Source of the DNA: Paracentrotus lividus
Taxonomy: Eukaryota > Echinodermata > Echinoidea > Camarodonta > Echinidae
Length of the DNA stretch: 64,000 bases
Assembly (NCBI GenBank): GCA_940671915.1
Contig: CALNVZ010002100.1
Location: 69,716,006-69,780,005 of the forward strand
Direction of reading: 5' to 3'
How positions within the stretch are numbered: the first letter of the stretch is position 1; each line of letters begins with the position of its first letter. Below the pieces are notes generated by a model that was given only the letters and a program-made list of their open reading frames with translations, did not search any database and had not been told where the DNA came from. A program made the translations under genes and the position numbers. Shown here piece by piece: positions 24,891 to 36,232 of the stretch.

Positions 24891-25176
24891 TTAGGGTGGT
24901 ATCTCACTTCGCGGAGACGTCTCCGCAACAGAATGGACAATTTCATCTCCGCGATGGATAAAAAGTAATAGAGACGTCTCCAATCTCCCAGAGATATCTC
25001 GGAGACGTCTCGGAGACGGATTTTGGGTAAATTCAGACTTTTTTTTTCATAAATTGTCACGGAGACGTCTCTGCTCTGCGATATCGGAAACGTCTCTAAT
25101 TCTTTTTATCCGTCACGGAGACGAAATTTTCTATTCTGTCGCGGAGACGTCTCCGCGGAGTGAGATACCACCCTAA
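24891..25176. mobile_element. GGAGACGTCTCC-rich fold-back MITE, member 1
   Basis: Ends TTAGGGTGGTATCTCACT and AGTGAGATACCACCCTAA are perfect inverted repeats. Similarity between arms continues for about 110 bp, so most of the element can fold on itself. Palindromes GGAGACGTCTCC occur just inside both ends, with further GAGACGTCTC copies in the body. TA lies at each border within TTA and TAA. The 124-codon minus-strand frame starting inside it is not a gene. Confidence 0.85.
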
Positions 25177-26406
25177 AGAAGAATGCAACTTAACAATACA
25201 TAAGTGCTAAACAAAGACCCGAACTGAAAAAAGGTAGCATATTGCATGGTGAAAGGTAAAGCATGGGAGTATTCATGGTTTCGAACATATGTACACTGGG
25301 GAGCAAAAGTTCAAAGCATTTTTGTAAACAAGGCATTCATCAATACATGTGGGGCTGACAAAAACAGAAGGCAACTGAAGGACCCAATTGAAACCAATTC
25401 ATGCAGTATACTACCACAGAGAAATATGCAATTTATTCCTTGCTATCCTCCCCTCCCCACCTACATGTACCTCTCTGAATTAATATCTTAAAAATATTAT
25501 ACGAAATGACTTCCTTCTATGACGGCAACCATAAATACCCAAACCCTAACCCAATGCATGTTGTTTAACACAATGAGACACAAAAAAAAAAGTATCACAA
25601 GTAACATCACAAAATTAAAACTAAAATAACTAATAATTTTGTTATCCTTTGGATGAAATGTCATTGGAGCTTCAGTTTAACTAGGCCCTGTATCATTTTT
25701 GTGTTGATCATGTCTGCCCGCCTCCTTTTTTTTTTGTGCAGACCCAATTTCATAATATTTGATCATTTACATTTTGAAATGCCTTAACCCTAAAGGCCTG
25801 GGGGGGGGGGGGCGGATTCCGCCCCCCCCTCGATGTTTAGCGCGAGATCTCAGAAACGCATAAAGCTATCGACACACGGTTTCATGACTTTTTTCTTTTA
25901 AGTCTCGCACAACTTTTAAGAACAAATTTGCAAGGTAAGCGGTTCTAAAGTTACGCAACATTTTGTATATGCTCGTCAGACCGAAAATTGCTCAGAACGT
26001 GATTTCGTGTACAAATCCAATACAAATGTATTTCAAGTCAATATTCATAAATGTATGATTATTTTCACTTCTACTGCTTCAAATCAATTAGTTTTTGGTT
26101 CTTTGTGGTCGTGATAACGTCGCCAAAATCCTGACCTGTTACCCCTAACCCTACATCAATGTACATACTATCATCAAGTTCATATTTTGAGCGGTTCTTG
26201 AGATAAAATCTGAATAATAAAAACAGAATTCAGTTTACAGGGCCTAACCCGACTTAATCTAGGGGTGGACTTCCCTCTTTTAATAACCAGAAAATAGAGC
26301 CTCCTGCCTAAAATAAGAATTCCTTTGAGCTCGATATCTATTACTTGACCTTGGTGACCTGGCATGACCTGAAGCATAGTTAATCGACCAGTGCCCTGTA
26401 ACACAA
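25177..26406. other. non-coding region
   Basis: No supported gene. It contains a G-run/C-run hairpin at about 25799-25831 (GGGCGGATTCCGCCC core) and a half-site cluster at 26346-26370. Confidence 0.55.
26346..26370. promoter_or_regulatory. three TGACCT half-sites (DR3 plus DR4 spacing)
   Basis: TGACCT at 26346-26351, 26355-26360 and 26365-26370 gives one direct repeat with 3-bp spacing and one with 4-bp spacing. This is the second such cluster in the window. Binding is not shown. Confidence 0.35.
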
Positions 26407-26613
26407 AGACTTACGATTGATAAAAAGTTACGGTTGATTTTTTCTTGGTAGCCTCATTTGGAAAGCAGGTACAGTCATGGATTAGGATTTGGATTTGATT
26501 AAGAGTAGGGTTAGGGCTAGGTTTAGGATTAAGATCATCAACTTTGGAGCACCCTGTCCATGATGAGGCTACCAAGAAAAAATCAATCGTAACTTTTTAT
26601 CAATCGTAAGTCT
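26407..26613. mobile_element. 207-bp MITE with about 50-bp terminal inverted repeats
   Basis: AGACTTACGATTGATAAAAA at the left and TTTTTATCAATCGTAAGTCT at the right are inverted repeats. Symmetry continues through TTTTTTCTTGGTAGCCTCAT. The centre carries a short telomere-like stretch (TAGGGTTAGGGCTAGG). No coding capacity. Confidence 0.85.
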
Positions 26614-29576
26614 AAGTTTGAGTTACTACCCACAGGTCGATAGAACCTCAAGTTCTTTACAAGTACAAAGGGAGGGATTAGAAAAATAGGGGTAATACTT
26701 TTTTTTTAACGTTATACGGTCAGTCACACCAAAAGGATCAAAACCACTTAATAACAGACCCAAAATAGATCAAAAAATAAATAATTACAAATATAAATGG
26801 CTAAACTAAATGTATGTTTAGTGTCAGTTTGGTGAGGGGACTGGGTTATTACTATATGAAAGTAGAGGTAAAACAACACATATTGATACAACAAAGCAAA
26901 TTTAAAGGCTATGGAACCATGAAGGACAACAACTAAAGCATGAGGGACGTGGGGTAAAGCAATGCGTCAGGTTTGGACAAACAGCCACAGGCAAAGTTTC
27001 ACTCGGGTGAAATAAATGTAGAAATAGTATAGCAAGACACTTGGGCTCTCCAATGTCTTTGCATACCAAACTGATTATGCAGTGGTAAAGGTTATTACCC
27101 ACAAGTCAATATACATGTATGACTTGCACTGTATGTGTGTCAGGTATTTAAAAAAAAACATAACCAATGAACATATTTCATGCAATACAGTATGAACATT
27201 GATCTGTTTTAATACAAAAGCATTTATTTGTTCAAGAACAGTAATTCAGAAATATTCCTTTGTCTTCAATCTTTCCCAACATAAAAGGGTCCATTTGTAA
27301 CCCTCGAGTGTGCAATAATAAAACTGTAAAATTTTCCAGAGCACAAATATTGTTAATTACATGATGAAAGCACTGCTTAATAAAATCATGGACCTATAAC
27401 AGGTTATACATGTAGGTCCATGATAAAATCAATGTTGAAAGTCAGTATTAAATATTGAGGGATCTCAAAACCTGCATATCACTGTAGAGTACTCTCATTC
27501 CTATTTAGGTATAAGCCTATAGTCAGAGGCAGTCTCACAGCATACATACATGTAGATGCAGCCTGTCCTCATACATTTTGTATCTTGCATATGTTGCACG
27601 CCTCTAAAGTAGAGCCTTGAGGTGACCAATGAATGCATAATTATAATTCCTTTTACATGGAGGCCCTATACATTAATGAGATGAGACGGTGTTACCAGAG
27701 CATTTCTTGATTTTTAAGCAGTCTGGGTTTTAAAAAATACCCACATCATCCAAATAAGACATTAATGTTTAACCACCATAAATAATGTTCATAATACAAA
27801 AGTAACGGAACACAAAAGATGAGAATAGGGAATTACTGTAACCTTCAACACAAAAAGGGTGAAATTCCATCCAAACTGAGGGCACAAAGCTATTCAGAAT
27901 TTTGTCACATTCTCATCCATTTGGTGTGTAAACATTCCACTGAATGCACAGAGTGAATAGTTCATATTGATCCGCAACCTGCACGACCCAACACTTCTCT
28001 CTCTCTCTCTCTTGAAATTTTCGCAGCTCATGGAATTATAAACTCACAACTTACAAAATGGAGTTGGGTGTTCCTGCTTAGCATTTCACATGACCAGCCT
28101 TTAATCACTCTATCTCAGCAAACCTACCCCATTTGCCAAGCAAACCTGAAATAATTTCAAGCGAGGCAGGTTTTGCTGGAGAAATCAATTGTAATAAGTA
28201 TAAGGTATCAGATGGAATAATAGCCCCTGGATGTGTAAATCTTTTTTCGGAGAGGAATGACATCTGAGTGAGGAGATGGGCATGATGATTCATGCTTTGT
28301 ATAAATTCAATCCAAACTCAGTCACACACACAAACTCAATGGAGTCTCCCAGTGACTGAATTGTGGTTTGAAGTTCCATTCATCATGAACAAAAGAGTTG
28401 CACTGCCTTTGATTCGAGTTTCATCAACCTGTATATTTGGTGTAGGCCTGTACAGAAAATGATGCTGTGCATTTTAAACATGTACTAACATGTACAGCGT
28501 ACATTGTACACGTAGGCCTACATTTTTTGGGCAACCTGACATGGGGAAGTCTACTTTGTTAAATGTAAATTTGGCATACATTTTTCTTACAAACGTAAAC
28601 ATAATTTGTATAATCAACCATAAGGAACTGCTGAAAGACAAGAAATTAAACCTTTAATTGAAAGTACATACAATACATGTAGTGGGTCTACTACATGTCA
28701 TTGTAAAAATAGTGCTGAAATACATCCATCAAAATTAGCATACATGTACATGTTACAAGCTAGTTGTATAATCATAGAGGAAACATGAATGCTAAATTGA
28801 ATGCATGCTTTATATCTCCATGTACAAGTATAGGCCCATCTATTATCCTTGCACTGATAAATTTAAAATGATAATGAAAATATATTAAGGTTTATATTAA
28901 ATTATTTAAGTGTCAGTTTGTTATCATTAAGGTCCTATGAAACCTCGTTAGTCATAAATCTACTTTTGAGTGGACAATATTTATGTATTGTTTGTAACAT
29001 GGATAGAAACTTAATGATATACTCATCAAAACCACATTGCAGTTTGAATAGAAAGAAGACTTTTAACAGGCTTAAAGTAATGATAAGTCAGTTTGAAAAT
29101 ATGTCCTACAAACATTTTTTTTTTCCTATTGTAGTTATAACCAAGTACGGTATGTCCACCACATTGAAAAGGGGTTTGGCATGGATTGAAGGTGGAACAC
29201 AAACAACATTCTTTCTTATAATAATCCCAAACCCACTCAAATATTTTCACAAAAGAACAATGACACTTGAATCGCGCTAAATATTTCTTTTTCCCACAGT
29301 TATATCTCATTTAATTCAATTTACTTTTTCCATTTACAATATTACAGGAAACAAAAACTCTAAATAAATGCATGGGAATGATCATGGTGTAAATCATTAT
29401 GTACAGAAAAAGATACATCGTCAATCTTTCTGTAGAAACTACCAATTCCTCAACTGTTGTTATTTTTAATAAATTTGTATTTACATCTGAAGTCTTTTGT
29501 TTCATGTATTTATAAATCCGAAATCCTACAGAGGGAAAGTCAGAATTAACGTCAGTGAAATTTTACTTGTTTTCAG
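26614..29576. other. non-coding region
   Basis: No supported gene. AT-rich sequence with TACATGTA motifs and a short CT microsatellite near 27995-28012. Frames at 26902-27102, 28105-28293 and 28918-29310 have no domain and no convincing splice signals. Confidence 0.5.
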
Positions 29577-29649
29577 ATGGGGAGCAGAATCTGATTGTCA
29601 TCCATCCACGATCCAATCGGGTCATCATCATCGAGGAGGCAGTGACTAG
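29577..29649 (+). CDS. candidate 73-nt internal exon, faint similarity to actin-related protein 10
   Basis: A pyrimidine-rich acceptor TTTTACTTGTTTTCAG ends at 29576 and a donor ACTAG|GTAGGC starts at 29650. In the frame that is open, the exon reads GEQNLIVIHPRSNRVIIIEE followed by AVTR. The next in-frame codon is TAG, so splicing at 29650 or termination just after it are both possible. The pattern L-V-x-PR-x-x-R-V-I-I-E resembles a segment of ACTR10, the dynactin pointed-end Arp11 subunit, as I recall it. The match is short and no neighbouring ACTR10 exon was found. The surrounding 6 kb is otherwise non-coding. Confidence 0.35.
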
Positions 29650-31296
29650 GTAGGCCTATTCTGGCTTAAACTATTTGTCTCAACCAACATGTCTGGTAAG
29701 CTCTCAGGTTGTCAAGAACAACCATTGCTTGAGAATTGTAAGAAGTCAGGCTGAAATAACTTCTCAAGAATAATCAACAAAATGCATTAAAATCCCTTGA
29801 TTTTATATGTTATTTTATTGTCAAAGAGTGGTGTTTTCGGACCCATTTTAAGAGCATCCATCCTTGTGAGCTTGGCCTGATTGGGCTTAAAAATCTGTTT
29901 AGATTCACTGAAGCTGGCACTTTATAGGAAATTCACACTGTAATGTGGTACAGCAGTTTTCATGCAGTGTTTAGATCAAGACTTTAAAGCTGCTGTATAG
30001 TTACGGGAGAAAGAAACATTAATTTTGATTCACATTAAGATAAATTATGAAAGATTGAATCCAAGAACTATAATAAAGCCAATTATAGTACTTGAAATCT
30101 CGTTTTAGTGTCTTTATTTCATAATATAAGGATAAAAAAGATAAGTCGGGGACCCGTCTCAAGTTAGCGCTCACGTGGAAGTCCTATGGGACTTCTCTTG
30201 TGTGGGTGTTACACACAGATCGTTTGCACTAATTCACGCCGTAAACTTCGGCATGCGAACCTGTCACCAGAGGTATAAACGGACGTTAATTACGCTTCAT
30301 TCAAACAATGAACAATGAAATTCATCGGAAATAATGAAAAGAATGTCACAAGATCTCTCACACATATCTTTTAGTGCAATGTGGACAACATGTAACTACA
30401 TTTGATCGGTTTTGTGCCAATTCCTTTTTTATTGCCAAAACTATACACCAGGTTTAACAGGGTCCAAACAGGTTGGGTGTCCAGACCAGACGACAACTTC
30501 TACAAATGTTGTTACAATTACTTTACCTCTCTCCCCAAGATTCTGGAAAAATGCTATAGGCTATGCAGTCTAGTTTCCAGTTCCAGCTCAGTTTTCTTCC
30601 TTCTCTAATGGTTTGCTGTCTATATTTTTCTTTTCTGCTCTATCCCTTTCACGTTATCTAGCTAGGTGTTCTTGCTCCTCTTTTGTTTTATTTGTACACT
30701 GTATGGGGAGCAGAATATTTTTGCCTTCCATACCCGGTCAAGCCTTGTCTTGAAGATTCCATCACATGGGGGGGGGGGGCGGGGGGCGGGGAGACGACCT
30801 CTTCAAGGAGTGCATTCCAGGAATTTACAATGCGATGACTGAAAGCATCTTATCTCGTCTTATTTTAAACACGTGCCATTTGACATGTTATACATAAAAC
30901 GAGAACAATTTTAGGCATAGATCTAGATGTGATATCTAAACATGCTGAATAGATAAAAAAAAAGGCTTATTTTCTTTTAACACATTAGACCTAGCCCTAC
31001 CCCCCCCCCCCCTCCCTCATTCCCGTTCCTGGCTTTATAAAAGAAATGTTGATCTCATCATATCAAAACTCCAGCTCATCTAGTCGAGTCTAGCCTAGAA
31101 AAGTCTAGTCCTAGAAAGTCTAGGCCTACTTAACTCTTGATCAAGATCTATACTAGACTCTGTCTACTTAGATTATAACTTTTTACTTATCACATCCCAA
31201 GCCATGGCCAGCCAGGCTCCCTCAGCTCAGTCCAACTCCAACTGTCATCAAGTCCAAATTTAACGTTAGAATTTACTTGTCATTAGATTCACTCAC
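29650..31296. other. non-coding region
   Basis: No supported gene. It includes a CpG-containing stretch at 30145-30300 of unknown nature, a G-run at 30769-30792 and a C-run near 31001. The block 30795-30840 with TTCAAGGAGTGCATTCCAGG resembles the dispersed repeat at 2780-2800. Confidence 0.5.
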
Positions 31297-31850
31297 CTTT
31301 AAAAATAATGAAGTCAAAACTAAAAGAAGATGTCACCGACTCTCTCTGTGGCTTATCTTTCTCTCCCTTGACTCTTGAGCTCTCTGGATCTCTGTGTCAG
31401 CAGGTCAGTCTCAATGAATCTCTGGCCTTCTTGATCTTGCTCCCACAACAACTGTCCGATTAAAATGCAGTCAGTGCCAAAATGGGAATTTCAGTTTCTG
31501 TCAAAATCAAATTAAACCTCCAACGTCCACGACCACACTCTTTTGTTAGTTGAGCGGCAGGACATCTTTCATCATCAAGAAATTAAAACAGTCCACATAT
31601 CTACTGTACCGGTATATCAAATTCAAAACAATAGATCCAGCGATTATTAACGTTGCATTTGAATTGCAGCATGCGAATAACTGATCCAGCTATTCACACT
31701 GCATGCACTAGCACTTATGTACTGCGCTAGCTAGCTAGCTAGCTAGCTGCATCCAATTCCACTTCCAAGATGCGGCAACCTAACCGCGTACGGTACGGGT
31801 AGCTAGCTACAGCAGACCAGGCTAGGCGCAGGCGGCCTCCGCTACGCTCC
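31297..31850 (-). other. possible untranslated first exon and promoter-proximal region of a minus-strand gene
   Basis: On the minus strand AAAG|GTGAGTGAATC gives a near-consensus splice donor with GT at 31296-31295. Upstream (higher coordinates) the sequence is less AT-rich, has CpGs near 31790-31850 and lacks a long open frame, as expected for a 5' untranslated exon. A canonical ETS site on the minus strand (ACCGGAAGTA, + positions 31904-31913) lies just beyond. The nearest minus-strand coding exon is the RING exon 15 kb away, whose acceptor precedes an in-frame stop and then its ATG. The two could form one gene with a long first intron. The start of transcription is not defined. Confidence 0.35.
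31726..31748. repeat. GCTA tetranucleotide microsatellite
   Basis: About five uninterrupted GCTA units. It is self-complementary (AGCT/TAGCTA), and lies in the possible promoter-proximal region. Confidence 0.8.
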
Positions 31851-34319
31851 ATATCATCATAGGTACAAAAAAAGATCCTCATTGATTATCCAACGATGGT
31901 ATTTACTTCCGGTATAATGGACGATTCGATAATTCTGTAGGGGGGAATTGTTGACACATCGTAATTTATGCTATATAAACTGGGTGACTTGTGAGGGGGA
32001 TATGCTTGTGACATCAGCACCTATCAAAATAATATTCCATGTGTCGGGAAATTATCTTCGAAAATTCTAAATTTGGTATGATTTGAAATGTGGTTTTGTC
32101 GATATCAGTATCACGGTAGATAGGTCTACAGTGGGACAATATCAAGGGTTATAGTACTCTGCCTATGTTTGCTTTGTTTTGTTTCTTTTTCCCCGGCCAT
32201 CACATTGTTTTTCAATAAACTATAATCAATTAGAATCTAGGAGTTCTAGGCCCTAAATACTATTAAGGGATACAGGATTAAAATAATATAAGGACAATAA
32301 ATTAAACAAATAAAATCGGAAATACTAAGAGAAAATGATAACAGACTATATGCTTGGGAAGTGTAGAACCATGCACATGATGCCTAAAAAGAAAAAGGAT
32401 TGAAAGTTCTTCGAGTAATGCGAAAGAGAGAGAGATAGCTATAGCTGACACTAGGGACGATGCAACCAGGGGGTACTGTGCCCCCAGCTCTCTTTTTCAA
32501 TCAACCAAAAAGTGTCCCTTTTAAATACAAACAATTGCCCCTTTTCTTATCTAGAAGAGGGCAATTTCTATTTAAAAAGACCTTTAAACTTCTTCAAAGT
32601 CCAATTGACGATTTCTTTTGAAATGCATGGGAGTGCACACTAAATGTTATGAGATACATTTCTTCTTCTTCTTCTTCTTCTTCTTCTTCTTCTTCTTCTT
32701 CTTCTTCTTCTTCTCCTTCTTTCTCTTTTTATTTCCAAATAAAAAGGATGTTGTCGGGATAAGGGGCGCGAAAACTCAATTGATTTTAATGCCAATTTCA
32801 TATGACGGTCCTCGTTTTTAGAGCTTATATAAAAAATAATTTAACCCAAATAAAAAATGTATTACGCCTATTTTCAATCGGTATTAACATCCCGAGGGCA
32901 TTTATTTCACAAATTTCCGTATATGATTTTTCAGACCACAATTTGCCCGCTCGTTCGCCCACTTGATGATATTCAAGAACAGGAAGCCTTGACCCACTTA
33001 ACCCTGATATTAGTTTTGTGAACAAGTTCACGGATTGGTGTGTGGGGGCCCTGGGTCTGCCGCCAACAAACTTTTCACAGCAAAAATTGATGCTCTTTTT
33101 TTGCAGAGCTCCTATACTCGACATTATGACCAAAACGTGTAAAATGTATCTTCGATTCGGTATTTAATAACATTGGGGTCTACAATGCACAATAACATAA
33201 ATGTTGAGGTCTACATTTTCAAGGTATAAATTCTTCCCTATTAATACTGTTCTTCTACAGGCCTATTTATCTAATCAAACCAACTCCATATACTAGTATC
33301 TTATTTGCCAAAATAAAAATAATCAAGAAAATGTAGAGGGGGAACCTCAATTTTCACTGCGTGATGGCGCTATTACTCTATTTCCATCGGAGTCATGTAC
33401 CGCCGAGTGCAAACTTGGTGCAAGGAGTCGCATTTAGGAGGATCCGGGGCGAGGCGGCCGCCAACGTAGCCCCCCCCCCCCCCCCCCTCCTTCGCGGCGA
33501 AAAAGGGGTAAAATTGGTGGTAGGCCTACGAAAAGTAAAAAGAAAAGGGAAGAAGAAAAAGGAAATGAAGGGAAGAAAAAAAGGGAAATCGCAAAAATAG
33601 CACTTTGCGCTCTCATTATATTCCTGTTCACAATAATTATGAGGACTACAAAGTTTATTATACGCTTTGACTTTTTTAAGTCGCTGTATCACGAATTCCA
33701 ACCATGTTTGTTTAAAAAGAGTCGTGTTAATGAGAATTACAAAAGGGCGAAAAAATGCCCCAAAGTCAAGTCAATACGTATAGGCGTATACCAACAAATT
33801 TAAAATTGAAATTCCAACAGTTACTTCACTTTATTTATTATGCAAGGTACACTGTGGGAAAATCATCACTGTCTTGTTAATACCAGAATAATAAAACTGG
33901 TTATGAAAGCAATAGTTAACTCCTGGTCCAAATTAAAAAGATTTATTGAAATCATGCCATTTATATACTCAGAACGTGTCAATCTGTACAGATAGTTGCA
34001 TAGCGCCACCATGCTACTCACTTCATTTAATGCGTCTCATGCTCACAAAAGGTCTTGCTTTTGGGTCTTGTTATATAGGCTGTTGCACCCACCCTCCTTG
34101 GCATACGGCATTTTGATTCCTAATTTATTTTTCATCTACGTAACTGCATGTATACTTTCAAATTCATTCAAGCTCGACCCCATACAGCGAGTAAAAAATA
34201 AAAAAAAAAACACAACAACAACAACAAACAAACAAAACAAACAAACAAAATAATGTCTTTCTGATTGGGTGCTAATTCAATTCTAAAATAAAGTATTGTT
34301 GCCAATTTGATGATCATAT
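31851..34319. other. non-coding region
   Basis: No supported gene. It holds a TTC microsatellite at 32660-32714, a C-run at 33471-33487 beside a GGCGAGGCGGCCGCC GC-rich patch, and a purine-rich stretch 33535-33595. Frames at 32618-32821 and 33361-33701 are products of these low-complexity runs. The segment 32825-33133 (102-codon minus frame) has no domain. Confidence 0.5.
32660..32714. repeat. (TTC)n microsatellite
   Basis: About 18 near-perfect TTC units. The translated poly-phenylalanine frame over it is not a gene. Confidence 0.9.
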
Positions 34320-35420
34320 TCTGAAAATCCATTTAAGTTTGTTACTTGTGTGAAAATTTCATTAGTCACGCTTCATTGGTTTTAAACAGAGAGTCTATTA
34401 TGTAACAGCAGTGCATTTTAGCCCATTCCAAGTTTTCAGATTTTGCATGTGAAAGCTGAATTCTAATAAGTTTTCATCGAATTTACTAAAGCTAGTTGTA
34501 AACTAATTACATAGGGAACAGTATCATTAGATGACTAGTTCACAAATTAACGTCGTGAATATGTTTCTTGAATTTCCAGGGAGTCACACAAAAATCAAGC
34601 AAAAGTGTCTCTTTTTTTTTTTTAAGTCAAACACGTCTGATATTTCTTTACAAGTGATTTTAAGTCAGTAAAATTAGTCACGGAGAAGTTTCAGCGACAT
34701 CGATGCGACTGGATAAACTCGAACATGTTTGATTTTTTTTTTTTTTTTTACATTTTCAAGTTGCGAGCAAGTTTCGGCGACGTCGCCGAGTCATCGTTCC
34801 GACTAATTTTTTTTAATGACTGGTAGACAGAAGAGTCAGCTCGACTTGCTAGTAAGATGACAAATTCTTTAAAAAAAAATCAAACATGTCTAATCATTTT
34901 TCATAGACTTTTAATTAATTTTCGCGCGACACACTGGATACCCAGAAGACGTCGCGGTAACGTCTAAAATACTCAAGAGACTGGAGTTGTGAAGCAGTTG
35001 CGACCTATTTTGTCTAGTACCAGTATATAGACTGAAGAGTTACCGCGACGTCAGGGTCACTTGCTAGAAAGGGAAAACCATTTTTTAATGACTTTTGTTT
35101 AATTTCCCCACATTTCCACGGAGACATAGGAGACGTCTCGACGACTCCAGAGACTCAAATCCCAACTAGTCCACTACTCATGGTCAGTGATATATGGCAT
35201 TAATGTTAGAAAACAAAAGCGTGGAAATCACAGTTATTAATAAACTGAAATAAAAGTGAAGCACAGAAATAATGAAATGCATTTTATGGTGCATTCCTTT
35301 TTATCAAACCTGGAATGGGCCAACAATGACTACTGTTACTTAACAGCCTGTGTATTCAAAACCAATGAAGCGAAACATTTGAAATTTTCACAAGAATCGT
35401 ACAATTAAGTGGGCTTTCTA
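34320..35420. mobile_element. 1.1-kb element with inverted terminal regions
   Basis: The left segment near 34340-34440 contains TGTGAAAATTTCATT, CGCTTCATTGGTTTT, TGTAACAGCAGT and GCCCATTCCAAG. The right segment near 35295-35395 has the reverse complement with similar spacing. The interior is rich in GACGTC and includes GTTACCGCGACGTC with its inverted partner GACGTCGCGGTAAC, and GGAGACGTCTCGACGACTCC-like sequence. It is related in motif use to the GAGACGTCTC MITEs. Borders and target duplication are uncertain. No coding capacity. Confidence 0.55.
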
Positions 35421-35965
35421 AATACACAAACTTAATTGAGTATAAAACTTAATGTTGATGATTATTCTGTGATGAATTGGGGGGACATTTTTGGGGGACA
35501 CGCTTGGCGGATCCAAGGGGCGACTATTTTACATAATTATAACTTACCGTAACATAAATCATTCTATTTTGCTATCAATGGTTACTTTAATAAAATGCTG
35601 GATTAAATTTTATGCAACGACACCCTGAAGATACTATCATGCCCTGATATAAAAAAAAAAAAAAAAAAAAAAAAAAACAAAGCTCAAAGGTGCTTGAAAT
35701 TCACTGTCTTTCGGACTACCCCGGCTTTTAAATCTTCGAGCAACCAATCGGGGAAAATAAGGATTATAAAGGGGAATCCATTTCTGAGTACAAATTTGCT
35801 TATTCTAATATTAGTTTAATATATTATCTTTTGATGACTACTTTTTTTTTTCTTCTTTTTTTTTTTACTTTTCACATGCCTGATCTGTCCTTGCATACAA
35901 ACAAAATGAAATTATACCATTTTTCATAAATGCGAAGAAGAAACAATAAGTCTGCCACTCTTCTA
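35421..35965. other. non-coding region
   Basis: No supported gene. It contains a poly-A run at 35651-35677 and a dispersed repeat at 35767-35840 that recurs at 45181-45250. Confidence 0.55.
35767..35840 (+). repeat. dispersed repeat AAAGGGGAATCC...TACAAATTTGCTTATT, copy 1
   Basis: Same order and orientation as 45181-45250. Probably the end of an unclassified mobile element. Confidence 0.6.
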
Positions 35966-36232
35966 ATGTGCTGGTATCTCATTTGCCATGAGACGGATTT
36001 AAGACTAGTTTGAGACTAGTTTGAGACGGGTTTGAGACGGGTTTGAGAAGGATTTGAAATGGGTTTTAAACGTCTCAGAGACGTCTCAGAGACGTCTCCC
36101 TATAGGCCTAGTCACCGCAATGTCTCATAAGTTTCCGCAACGGCTCAAGACGTCTCAAAGACGTCCCTGAGACGTGTTCGCGACAGAAAAAAAATATTGT
36201 GGACGTCTCCGCTAAATGAGATACCACCTTTA
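35966..36232. mobile_element. GAGACGTCTC-rich MITE, member 2
   Basis: Left GGTATCTCATTTGCC and right TAAATGAGATACC are inverted repeats, close to the ends of 24891-25176. The left half carries tandem TTTGAGACGGG-like units, and the centre has repeated CTCAGAGACGT. The 85-codon minus frame running out of it is not a gene. Confidence 0.7.

Noticed and set aside
24686-25060. 124-codon minus frame
   Set aside because: Starts within a fold-back MITE. The composition reflects GAGACGTCTC repeats.
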